From: an uncultured Prevotella sp.
GTDB taxonomy: Bacteria > Bacteroidota > Bacteroidia > Bacteroidales > Bacteroidaceae
Direction: 5' to 3'
DNA length: 38,222 bases
Assembly: GCA_946188165.1 (NCBI GenBank)
Contig: CAMHTW010000033.1
Location: forward strand, 1 to 38,222
The position numbers and the translations under genes were made by a program. The notes below the pieces were generated by a model. That model was not told the origin of the DNA, did not search any database, and saw only the letters and a list, made by a program, of their open reading frames with translations. This document shows, in pieces, positions 21,057 through 29,222 of the stretch; the first letter of the stretch is position 1, and each line of letters starts with the position of its first letter.

Positions 21057-23381
21057 ATGAATAATATGAGAGAATTAAAGACAATCATGATAGTGGCAGT
21101 AGCGTGGCTTCTGGTCTGCTGTACACAGAAGGGCACTGAAAAGGCCAATGGTTTTGTTGAACGACAAGAAGCAGGCTTTGTACTTAATGGTAAGGACTAT
21201 CGCTATGTGGGTACTAACTTTTGGTATGGCGCTATACTAGGTTCTGAGGGACAGGGTGGCAATAGGGCCAGACTTTGTCACGAACTGGACAAACTACATG
21301 AACTGGGATTAGACAACCTACGTATACTCGTGGGTAGCGATGGCTTGCGTGGGGTGACGACTAAGGTGGAGCCAACCCTGCAGGAGGCACCAGGCGTTTA
21401 TAACGACACCATTTTGGCAGGTCTTGACTATCTGTTACAACAGATGGGCGAGCGGAGCATGAAAGCCGTACTCTATTTGAATAATGCCTGGGAATGGAGC
21501 GGAGGTTATGGCTTCTATTTAGAACAGGCAGGTGCTGGCAAAGCACCGCGCCCCAACGAGACCAGCTATCCAGAATACATGAATTTTGTCAGCCAGTTCT
21601 CTACCAATACCAAAGCTCAGGAGCTTTTCTTTCAGTATGTGCGTGACATCATTGGCCGTACCAACCGCTATACCAACGTACCTTATGTGGACGATCCTAC
21701 CATCATGTCGTGGCAGATTGGCAATGAGCCACGTGCCTTCAGTGAGGACGCTAAAGCACCTTTCGCCAAGTGGCTCAGGAAGGCATCAGAGCTGATACGC
21801 AGTCTGGACAAAAACCATCTCATCAGCATTGGTAGTGAAGGTATTTGGGGGTGCGAGATGGACTCGACGCTCTATGAGCAGATATGTGCCGACCCTAACA
21901 TCGACTATATGAATGCCCACGTGTGGCCCTATAACTGGAGTTGGGTCCATAAGGATTCGTTGGCAGAGCATGTGGAACGTGCCTGTCGGAACACTGCTGA
22001 CTACATTCATCGCCATACTGCTATTGCCGAACGCTTGCAGAAACCACTGGTCATCGAGGAATTCGGCTACCCACGTGACGATTTTAAGTTCGAGCCAGGT
22101 TCAAAGACGGCAGGACGTGACCACTATTACGACTTCGTATTCTCTCTCATCAAGCGTGAACCAATGGTTTACGGTTGTAACTTCTGGGGGTGGGGCGGAG
22201 AGGCTCGTCCCAACCATGAGCAATGGCTGGTGGGCGACGACTACTGTGGCGATCCTGCACAGGAACAGCAAGGGCTGAACTCAGTATTCGACTGCGATAC
22301 CACCACATTGGAAATCATCATGAAGAATACGAAGACACCAAGTGAACAACTGGCCAAACGCCTGCAGACGTTGCAACAACGGGGCTATATGATGGGCCAT
22401 CAGGACGACCCGATGTATGGTGTGACATGGGAGGGAACCTATCAAGGCGACGGTGCCGAATTGGGCCGTAGTGACGTGTTGGCTACAGTGGGCGATTACC
22501 CTGCCGTCATGGGCTTTGACCTGGGCGGCATAGAGATGGGGGATGCCAAGAATCTGGACAGTGTACCCTTTAAGCGTATCCATGACGAACTGATAGCCCA
22601 TTATGAACGTGGGGGGATTGTTACCTTGAGTTGGCACCCTCGCAATCCGCTGACAGACCGTCAACACGGTGGCACATTCCCACAGGGCTCTGCTTGGGAC
22701 GTCACAGATTCTACCGTCGTGAGGAACGTACTGAAAGGTGGTTCACAATATAAGAAATTTCAGACTTGGATGACAAGGGTGGGCGATTTCATGGCCACAC
22801 TGAAGACTGCAGACGGACAGCCTATACCCATCATTTTCCGCCCTTGGCACGAGAACAACGGCTCCTGGTTTTGGTGGGGACAGAAGCTATGCACGGATGA
22901 TGAGTTCCGTGGTTTGTGGAACATGTTGCAAGACTATTTGACTGACGAACGGGGACTCAGTAATTTGTTGTGGAGCTATTCGCCTAACCTTGACGGTGGT
23001 TGGACAGAGGAACGCTTCATGCAGCGTTATCCAGGTAACGACCGCGTGACGCTTATTGGCGAGGATGCCTACCAATGGGGTACGGAGGATGACTTTAAAT
23101 CGGCTTTGACTGCTGACCTCGCTTTTTTGAGCGACTTTGCCAAGAAGAACGGAAAACTGTTGGCCATGACAGAATGTGGACTGAAGAATATGACAGACCC
23201 GACATGGTGGACACGCGTGCTAAAACCCATTATGGACCAGTATCCTATCAGCTACTTCCTACTGTGGCGCAACTATAAGGAAGAGTATTTCGGACCCTCG
23301 CCAGAATTACCCTGTGCAGCTGATTTCAAGAAATTGTATGCATCTAAGAACGTGTTATTCCTAAAGGAAATCAAACAATAA
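21057..23381 (+). CDS. Two-domain GH5-GH26 beta-mannanase lipoprotein
   Basis: A 774-residue protein from the start at 21057 (an ATG nine bases later is equally possible); the promoter overlaps any earlier start. The N-terminus (MIVAVAWLLVCC) looks like a lipoprotein signal. Residues about 35-420 form a GH5 mannanase (GH5_7-like) with acid/base Glu224 in WQIGNEPRAF and nucleophile Glu335 in PLVIEEFGYPRDD. Residues about 425-774 form a GH26 mannanase with acid/base Glu599 in IIFRPWHENNGSWFWWG and nucleophile Glu706 in LLAMTECGLKN. All four catalytic residues are present. Such a protein could degrade mannan and release mannobiose at the cell surface or in the periplasm, feeding the epimerase gene 15 bases downstream. 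Confidence 0.92.
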   Translation: MNNMRELKTIMIVAVAWLLVCCTQKGTEKANGFVERQEAGFVLNGKDYRYVGTNFWYGAILGSEGQGGNRARLCHELDKLHELGLDNLRILVGSDGLRGVTTKVEPTLQEAPGVYNDTILAGLDYLLQQMGERSMKAVLYLNNAWEWSGGYGFYLEQAGAGKAPRPNETSYPEYMNFVSQFSTNTKAQELFFQYVRDIIGRTNRYTNVPYVDDPTIMSWQIGNEPRAFSEDAKAPFAKWLRKASELIRSLDKNHLISIGSEGIWGCEMDSTLYEQICADPNIDYMNAHVWPYNWSWVHKDSLAEHVERACRNTADYIHRHTAIAERLQKPLVIEEFGYPRDDFKFEPGSKTAGRDHYYDFVFSLIKREPMVYGCNFWGWGGEARPNHEQWLVGDDYCGDPAQEQQGLNSVFDCDTTTLEIIMKNTKTPSEQLAKRLQTLQQRGYMMGHQDDPMYGVTWEGTYQGDGAELGRSDVLATVGDYPAVMGFDLGGIEMGDAKNLDSVPFKRIHDELIAHYERGGIVTLSWHPRNPLTDRQHGGTFPQGSAWDVTDSTVVRNVLKGGSQYKKFQTWMTRVGDFMATLKTADGQPIPIIFRPWHENNGSWFWWGQKLCTDDEFRGLWNMLQDYLTDERGLSNLLWSYSPNLDGGWTEERFMQRYPGNDRVTLIGEDAYQWGTEDDFKSALTADLAFLSDFAKKNGKLLAMTECGLKNMTDPTWWTRVLKPIMDQYPISYFLLWRNYKEEYFGPSPELPCAADFKKLYASKNVLFLKEIKQ

Positions 23382-23396
23382 GAGAAGATAGTTTTT

Positions 23397-24677
23397 ATGG
23401 TTGAAACGATAATACAACTAAGGACCGAGATGCAGGATGTGTTGGAAAACAACATTCTGCCTTTCTGGCTCAACCAAATGCAGGATGTGGAAAACGGTGG
23501 TTTTTATGGACGGATGGACGGTCACATGCAGTTACATCCGGAAGCTGAGAAGGGAGCCATCCTGAATGCCCGCATCCTTTGGTCATTCTCAGCTGCATAT
23601 AGGGTTCTTGGTCATTTAGTATATTTAGAAGCGGCAAAGAGGGCCTATACCTATTTTGTTGACCATTTCATTGATTCTGAATATGGTGGCATCTATTGGA
23701 GTGTTGACTACATGGGACAGCCCATCGATACCAAGAAACAGTTTTATGCCATCGGTTTTGCCATCTATGGTCTGTCGGAATATGCCCGTGCCACAGGTGA
23801 CAGGGAAGCCCTCGACTATGCCTTGCTGTTGTACGACTGTATAGAGGAACATGCTTTTGACCGCGAGAATAACGGCTATATGGAGGCCTGTACCCGTGAA
23901 TGGGGTGAGATAGCGGATATGCGCTTATCGGAGCTTGACGCCAATTACCCTAAGTCGCAAAACACTCACTTGCATATCCTCGAGGCATACACCAATTTGC
24001 TCAGATGTCTTAAAGACTTGCATGCCCAGGAATCGTGCGACTATGTACCTGTCATAGGTTCGGTACTTCCCATCGGTATAACTATTCCCATGGAAACCAT
24101 CGTCGCTGTCGAAGTATCACTACGTAACTTAATCGATATCTTTACAGACAAGATTCTTAACCCTAAAACACATCATTTGGACTTGTTCTTTGAGATGGAC
24201 TGGACACGCGGTGCGGGACATTTGGAAAGCTATGGCCACGACATAGAATGCTCATGGCTGTTGCATGAGGCTGCACTGGTGCTTGGTGACAAGAAGTTAT
24301 TAACAAAGGTGGAACCAATTATACAGATGATTGCCGAAGCATCAGCAAAGGGGCTAAAACCTGATGGTGCCATGATACACGAAGCCAATCTCGACACTGG
24401 GCATATAGATGAGGACTTGCACTGGTGGGTACAAACAGAGAACGTCGTGGGAAGTCTGAACATCTATCAGCATTTTGGTGATGAGAAGGCTTTACAGAGA
24501 GCCGTCGCCTGCTGGGAATACATCAAGCGGAACCTCATTGACTATGAGCATGGGGAATGGTTCTGGAGCCGCTACAAAGATGGCACACGGAATTTGGAAG
24601 ATGACCATGCAGGATTTTGGAAATGTCCTTATCACAATAGCCGTATGTGTTTGGAAGCTATTGAGCGTTTTCGTTAA
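23397..24677 (+). CDS. AGE-family mannobiose/cellobiose 2-epimerase
   Basis: A 426-residue (alpha/alpha)6-barrel epimerase of the N-acylglucosamine 2-epimerase superfamily. Typical blocks are NILPFWLNQMQDVENGGFYG, the RILWSFSAAY helix, KQFYAIGFAIYGLSEYA, NTHLHILEAYTNLLR with the conserved His pair, GHDIECSWLLHEAA and DLHWWVQTENVVG. It has no signal peptide. It most likely converts beta-1,4-mannobiose to mannosyl-glucose, the substrate of the GH130 phosphorylase encoded divergently at 19721; cellobiose epimerisation is the related alternative. Its stop codon is immediately followed by the stop codon of the convergent FHA-RING membrane protein gene, with no spacer. Confidence 0.92.
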   Translation: MVETIIQLRTEMQDVLENNILPFWLNQMQDVENGGFYGRMDGHMQLHPEAEKGAILNARILWSFSAAYRVLGHLVYLEAAKRAYTYFVDHFIDSEYGGIYWSVDYMGQPIDTKKQFYAIGFAIYGLSEYARATGDREALDYALLLYDCIEEHAFDRENNGYMEACTREWGEIADMRLSELDANYPKSQNTHLHILEAYTNLLRCLKDLHAQESCDYVPVIGSVLPIGITIPMETIVAVEVSLRNLIDIFTDKILNPKTHHLDLFFEMDWTRGAGHLESYGHDIECSWLLHEAALVLGDKKLLTKVEPIIQMIAEASAKGLKPDGAMIHEANLDTGHIDEDLHWWVQTENVVGSLNIYQHFGDEKALQRAVACWEYIKRNLIDYEHGEWFWSRYKDGTRNLEDDHAGFWKCPYHNSRMCLEAIERFR

Positions 24678-27071
24678 TTACATGTCCTTCTCAATGTAGG
24701 TAAATATAGTATTGCCGATGGTAAATGATTTGCCATGGTACAAACGAACGGTCTGGCCACTGACGATGGCTTCACCATCGACAAAGATGCCTTCTTCCAG
24801 TGCTGTCAGGTAGGGTATTTGTTCTTGCATCCTGATTTCTGCATGTATGGGTGCCACGTAGCCATTGATGTCCCACGAGAGTTGCAGACTACAGTCGACA
24901 GACTTGCCAATGGAGACCACACGGTTAGGATCGTTGCGCAGCCACTTGTAGAGGGCTACATCCATATCCTTGATGGCCCCCTGCACCTTTAGGAAGTAGC
25001 GTTCTGAGCGTGGTGCCGACATGGCGACGCTGGCTGCAATGCCAACGGCAAAGAGGATAAAGCTGTAGAGCAGCATGACCCGGAAGTCGATGACATTAGT
25101 GAAATAGAAGAGGCTCCACAGATACATGGACAAGAAGCCGATGATAACGCTTAACAGTATGAGCGACTTGGGTAGTCTTACACGTGTGCCATACGTTCCG
25201 CATACAGCAATGAGATAACCAGAAGCTGCCCATGGAATCCAATCTACAAGGAAACTATAGTCTTCGATATCGAGAACAACACAGATGGCGTTGGTAATAA
25301 AGAAAAAAGTATAACATCCTATGGCAGCAATGACTGAGCGTATCAGGACGCTTTTGAAGTTCTGTTTTATATTTCTGATGTGTAGTGCCAGCGATGCAAT
25401 TCCGAAGGTCAGGAACAGTCCGATATAGAAGCCGAAAGCAGGCATGTGTGTGAGAATATGGTCGCGCAGCAGGGATTGGGCTTCTGGACTACCGCTCTTC
25501 AGTCCATAGATTGACAACAGAATGGCGGAGTTGATACCGTTGTTGATGAAATACAATCTTAATGTGCTTAGTGTCCATGCGATGATTGCCGCCGTGATGC
25601 CCATAAGAATCCATTTCATGTAAAATGAGGCATTGTTCTTGTCCAGCAGGTTCTGGCTATTGTAATAATGCGCTCCGTGTTTACATCGGTCACTGTATTC
25701 TGGACAGTGATAATCATTTTCGTCCCAGCACGACTTATGCATGGTGTGCTCGCACTTTGCTACAATCTCATCGCCAACCTCAAAAGGCTGTTTGCAGAGG
25801 TAGCATGTCTCTTGTACCAGCGTCTTGCCTATGCCCATATTGCCTCCAGTATAATGCAGTACATACTTATGTTGGAAAATGCGATAACGTATGAAGGGAA
25901 TGACAAACTGGAAGAGAATCCAGATAGTCAAGATAAGAAAAGTTCCCAGTGTGACACCTTGCAGAACGACTACGAGGATTGGCTCCCCATGCACGATAAT
26001 GGGATTATATATACTGCCTTCCTGGATGGCAGTTGAGAACGATGTGATGATACTATCGTTCTGGGCATCACGGAAATGGACGGTCAGTGTCTGCCGTTCG
26101 CCTCTATAGACCTTCCCGTCAGGATTCTCGAAGGTCAAGTCATTGGCATCTTGGCTGATATGGAAGGTGTTCAGCATATAGTCCTTAAACTTGACACCAT
26201 TGTATTTTTCCATAAAGGTGCCGTGATTATTCTGGCAGAACAGTTTCAGCACGTTGTCCTCATGGAGATCTTCCATGTTGTTGGCATTGCCTATACTGGC
26301 ATAAAATGCTGCAAAATCGGGCCCGACGACACTGTCATTTGCAATCATTTGTTCTTCCATCTGATAGTGTGAAGGATCTAATGGCTCATCGGTATTGTTG
26401 TCGTATAATGCTATGTCTGAGAAGATAAGCAATGCCATTTTCCTGGCATCAGCCCAGATGCCAGTATGGCTTGTCATCTCCTGTTTCTTTTCAAGAATAG
26501 AACGGTAGAGATAGACATATTCATTGTCGCTCCTCTTGAAATGGTGCGCCAAGACATAATCAGTAACCAACATGTTTTCGCTGACAGTATTGCCATCCAT
26601 AAAGGCCACATACAGGTTCTGGTTGGTGAAAATGGCTGTAAGCTCTCCGATATAGTTACGGATTTTGTCTATCTCAGACTGTGGCAGTGTCCTGTTAACA
26701 AGTGTCAGTGCCTTGACACCAGCCTTCCTGACATTGTCGCCCTTCAGGTTGCGAATGTTGATGAGACGTGGCTGTGTCCGTTTACTTTTCAGAACCCCGC
26801 CAGTTGTCTCTTCAACATCTATCTTGACTTCCGAGGTGTCTGTCAACGAGTAAGGACCAATATCGTCGCTCATCTGTGTCGTGATGACGAATCTCTTATA
26901 GTCAGGCGAGAACTGCAGGTTCTTGACTTTAATAGCATCTTTCTTCGTGATGCTCTCGTGGGCCAGTACTTCGTCGAGTTCGGCAAAGTCTTCCGTGCCA
27001 GCCCCCAGTTCGTCGCATGCAACGAATAAGCATAATGGAAGGAGAAGCAGTATCCATATCTTTGTTTTCAT
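24678..27071 (-). CDS. Polytopic membrane protein with RING-H2-like finger and FHA domain
   Basis: A 797-residue protein, last gene of the ubiquitin-like/baseplate operon. In order: a lipoprotein-type signal (residues 1-19, FVAC), a periplasmic domain of about 340 residues that may be vWA-like, a first membrane helix (about 364-393), a cysteine/histidine motif, six more helices (about 484-508, 544-565, 576-600, 608-626, 636-656, 664-684) and a C-terminal FHA domain (about 700-797; IGKSVDCSLQL, IHAEIRM, EEGIFVDGEAI). The metal motif is C423-x2-C426-x13-C440-x-H442-x2-H445-x2-C448-x7-C456-x6-C463, a RING-H2 pattern except that the last pair is normally spaced by two. The helix count puts both RING and FHA in the cytosol. 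I infer a membrane E3-like protein that also reads phosphothreonine. Confidence 0.82.
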   Translation of the reverse strand: MKTKIWILLLLPLCLFVACDELGAGTEDFAELDEVLAHESITKKDAIKVKNLQFSPDYKRFVITTQMSDDIGPYSLTDTSEVKIDVEETTGGVLKSKRTQPRLINIRNLKGDNVRKAGVKALTLVNRTLPQSEIDKIRNYIGELTAIFTNQNLYVAFMDGNTVSENMLVTDYVLAHHFKRSDNEYVYLYRSILEKKQEMTSHTGIWADARKMALLIFSDIALYDNNTDEPLDPSHYQMEEQMIANDSVVGPDFAAFYASIGNANNMEDLHEDNVLKLFCQNNHGTFMEKYNGVKFKDYMLNTFHISQDANDLTFENPDGKVYRGERQTLTVHFRDAQNDSIITSFSTAIQEGSIYNPIIVHGEPILVVVLQGVTLGTFLILTIWILFQFVIPFIRYRIFQHKYVLHYTGGNMGIGKTLVQETCYLCKQPFEVGDEIVAKCEHTMHKSCWDENDYHCPEYSDRCKHGAHYYNSQNLLDKNNASFYMKWILMGITAAIIAWTLSTLRLYFINNGINSAILLSIYGLKSGSPEAQSLLRDHILTHMPAFGFYIGLFLTFGIASLALHIRNIKQNFKSVLIRSVIAAIGCYTFFFITNAICVVLDIEDYSFLVDWIPWAASGYLIAVCGTYGTRVRLPKSLILLSVIIGFLSMYLWSLFYFTNVIDFRVMLLYSFILFAVGIAASVAMSAPRSERYFLKVQGAIKDMDVALYKWLRNDPNRVVSIGKSVDCSLQLSWDINGYVAPIHAEIRMQEQIPYLTALEEGIFVDGEAIVSGQTVRLYHGKSFTIGNTIFTYIEKDM
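25683..25805 (-). other. RING-H2-like zinc motif within the membrane protein
   Basis: Codons for residues 423-463 of the preceding entry. Eight Cys/His ligands appear in cross-brace order CC-CH-HC-CC (TCYLCKQPF, VAKCEHTMHKSCWDEN, HCPEYSDRCKHG). No other part of the protein has clustered cysteines. The C-x6-C spacing of the last pair is atypical, so another binuclear treble-clef fold is possible. Confidence 0.65.
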
Positions 27072-27108
27072 AATGCTATCTGTTATATTTTTATTTTTTT
27101 ACTTCATT

Positions 27109-27143
27109 CTTCACTCTTCACTCTTCACTCTTCACTCTTCACT
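27109..27143. repeat. Five perfect CTTCACT tandem repeats
   Basis: Five exact seven-base copies (35 bases) lie directly beside the stop codon of the 292-residue protein gene (27144-27146). Related shorter runs appear before other genes in the window (16818-16835, 29205-29224, 36598-36620). Confidence 0.85.
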
Positions 27144-28022
27144 CTAAATAGTGGGATAGTCGCCGACACCATTTTTGTTGAGCATATTCTGATATTGTGC
27201 CATTGACTTGCGTACCTTTCTGGCCGCTTGCAGTTTTGCCACAGCTAAATGCATGAGCAACAAGAGAATGGCGACACATGCCATCCCTATCAGGTAGTCT
27301 TTGATACGTTGGATAAAAGGTTTGTATTCCATCTCCTGTATCTTCTTTGATATGACCTGTAGGTTTGCGTACTTGTCATCGATAGCACCCATATGTTTGT
27401 TGAGCATGGGCAGTAGCTCTGTGGCCTGTTTCGCCTTGGCATAGCTGGTCTGTATCTTTCCTGACAAATTCTGCTCAGTGGCTTTCACTTTCTCTAGTTT
27501 TGTTGCCAGCTTAGCCGCAAGTGAGTATTTCAGAGCTGCCTTATACAGCTTCTTGTACGTACTGTCCTGATTCATAATTAGTTGCCGTGCGTCTACAAAA
27601 TCAGTCAGTGCCTGGCATTTCAGCTTTATGGAGTTGATAGTGTCGCTGACTTCCTGTTTAACCAGATTCACTTTTGTCATCTGATCCATGAGATCTTCAT
27701 TGTCGGCAATGTCTATCTGCATAGCCTGTATGAAGGTAGTCCATCTCATATCTATTGCTTTGTAGTGGTTTTCTATCACTGCCAATTTCTCGCGCAGCAC
27801 CGCACTATATGATGTCGTGAGTGGTATGCCTTCCGAGAACTGCATCTGAATATTGCTGACGACTCCCAATTTGCTGAAATCGTCAGAATATTGCTCCATG
27901 CGTCCTTCCAATTCCGTCTGCAACGAGTCGACCACAGATGCCATTCCTAGGCCCTGTGCTGCTGACGTGAGAGAAAGCAGGCAGCATCCCCAGATGAGTA
28001 TATGTCGGAAACTTATTTGCAT
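27144..28022 (-). CDS. Exported coiled-coil protein with C-terminal membrane anchor (unknown)
   Basis: A 292-residue protein I cannot assign to a family. It has a signal peptide (about residues 1-23, ending SAAQG), a long helical and probably coiled-coil periplasmic part (residues 28-240, with heptad-rich DDFSKLGVVSNIQMQ and LEKVKATEQNLSGKIQ), one membrane helix (about 243-263) and a basic cytosolic tail ending PTI. This topology suits a membrane-spanning strut linking periplasmic partners to a cytosolic complex. Its start overlaps the preceding gene by 10 bases and it is followed by the FHA-RING membrane protein, so it may be part of the membrane complex of the baseplate-linked system. Resemblance to the TssN/O/P-type proteins of Bacteroidetes type VI systems is possible but I cannot show it. 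Confidence 0.75.
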   Translation of the reverse strand: MQISFRHILIWGCCLLSLTSAAQGLGMASVVDSLQTELEGRMEQYSDDFSKLGVVSNIQMQFSEGIPLTTSYSAVLREKLAVIENHYKAIDMRWTTFIQAMQIDIADNEDLMDQMTKVNLVKQEVSDTINSIKLKCQALTDFVDARQLIMNQDSTYKKLYKAALKYSLAAKLATKLEKVKATEQNLSGKIQTSYAKAKQATELLPMLNKHMGAIDDKYANLQVISKKIQEMEYKPFIQRIKDYLIGMACVAILLLLMHLAVAKLQAARKVRKSMAQYQNMLNKNGVGDYPTI

Positions 28023-29188
28023 GATTTGTTGAAGTACTTTTCTGCTTGACGGAAGATATTGACTGCGTTTCGTTCTTCAGCTGTTTGTATACTACCAGTA
28101 CTGATGATGATATTGGTGTCCTTGATAATGCCCTGGCACTGTTTTTTCAAGTCCTCACGTTCTACTTCGTCGTTGCTTCTGAGCCAGCTTGCTACGTTTT
28201 TGTCTATTTGTCTGGCGTTCGACAGAATCATCTTGGTGTTCATGGCACGCCCCTTTACGCCCATGATGTTCGTTGTGGCTTCAGTAGGTGTATCAATCTT
28301 TACATTTAGGTGGTTGATAGAATCTACCACCAGATTATATTGGTCGCGCATTTTCTGGATGTCCGGGCATGCACTGATGTCTGTGTTTTTGGTGAATTGG
28401 CTGGTCAGCACGCTCTTCATCTCCTTAAACAGCTTCAGTGACTCTTCCGAGCTAACCCTTCCCTTGCCGTATTTCTTCTTGAAACTCTGATAGCTGGTCG
28501 TTATACCAACCAGACTTTTTTGGGCTGCAGCCAACTCCTCGTCTTGTCCAAAACAAGGATTGCGCTGTATCGTAATCTGATAGTCGATATTCAAGTTTTT
28601 GCCGTTCGACAGTTCATAGCGCGTCGAACGCCCCTTTTTGCCTGTTTGGTCTAACAGCAGTATGTCGCGCAGCCTGACAACTACATTCGTTCGCTTGTTT
28701 TGGATGTCAAATTCCTGCTCAATGAAGTCGTTTACCATTTTCCGTTCTTTGTCCACGGGTTGCAGTCCTTCGTATTCTATCCACTTCTTGAAAATATGTT
28801 TTTTGCGAGGCTTGGGCAACGACTTGCGATAGCTTTTATTCAGTCGGAACCTGTCATCAGAATTGTTGGTAATGATAAAGGGCAACTTGTCGATATGCAA
28901 CTTGCCAGAACCACTGAACACGCCTTTATAACGTGTGTCGTCCCAGAACACAAAGAGTCGTCGATAGGAAATCAGGCTGACGGTCAATGTGTTCTTATCC
29001 TCGTTGAACACAAACTTTACCATCAGGTCCTTGTCCTTGACGTCATTGGTCAACATGATATGGTCGGTATATGGCTCGTCCTGCGCCACAGTGATGGCCT
29101 TGACAGTTTGAACAGACTCTTTGGAAGTCTGTGCCAGCATCATAGCAGGTAGAATAGCCAGTAGGGCATACCAAATGATTCTTCTCAT
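28013..29188 (-). CDS. Exported protein of unknown function (391 residues)
   Basis: I do not recognise this protein. It has a signal peptide (residues 1-20, ending MMLAQ), then a beta-rich first half (TLTVSLISYRRLFVFWDDTR, LPFIITNN, VVVRLRDILLLD) with a very basic patch (SLPKPRKKHIFKKW). The second half, from about residue 210, is mostly helical (QSFKKKYGKGRVSSEESLKL, INHLNVKID) and ends in Cys-Lys. Four or five cysteines are scattered (for example NPCFGQD, ISACPDI, KKQCQG), so disulfides are possible. Lying between the E2-like gene and the coiled-coil membrane protein gene, with a 10-base overlap to the latter, it probably belongs to the periplasmic part of the same machine. Confidence 0.75.
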   Translation of the reverse strand: MRRIIWYALLAILPAMMLAQTSKESVQTVKAITVAQDEPYTDHIMLTNDVKDKDLMVKFVFNEDKNTLTVSLISYRRLFVFWDDTRYKGVFSGSGKLHIDKLPFIITNNSDDRFRLNKSYRKSLPKPRKKHIFKKWIEYEGLQPVDKERKMVNDFIEQEFDIQNKRTNVVVRLRDILLLDQTGKKGRSTRYELSNGKNLNIDYQITIQRNPCFGQDEELAAAQKSLVGITTSYQSFKKKYGKGRVSSEESLKLFKEMKSVLTSQFTKNTDISACPDIQKMRDQYNLVVDSINHLNVKIDTPTEATTNIMGVKGRAMNTKMILSNARQIDKNVASWLRSNDEVEREDLKKQCQGIIKDTNIIISTGSIQTAEERNAVNIFRQAEKYFNKSCK

Positions 29189-29222
29189 AAATATATCTTA
29201 ATTCTTAATTCTTCACTCTTCA

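Noticed and set aside
27052..27070. TATCTTTG box on the + strand near 27055-27062
   Set aside because: It is created by the reverse complement of the start of the FHA/RING gene; no + strand gene follows and there is no -33 element.
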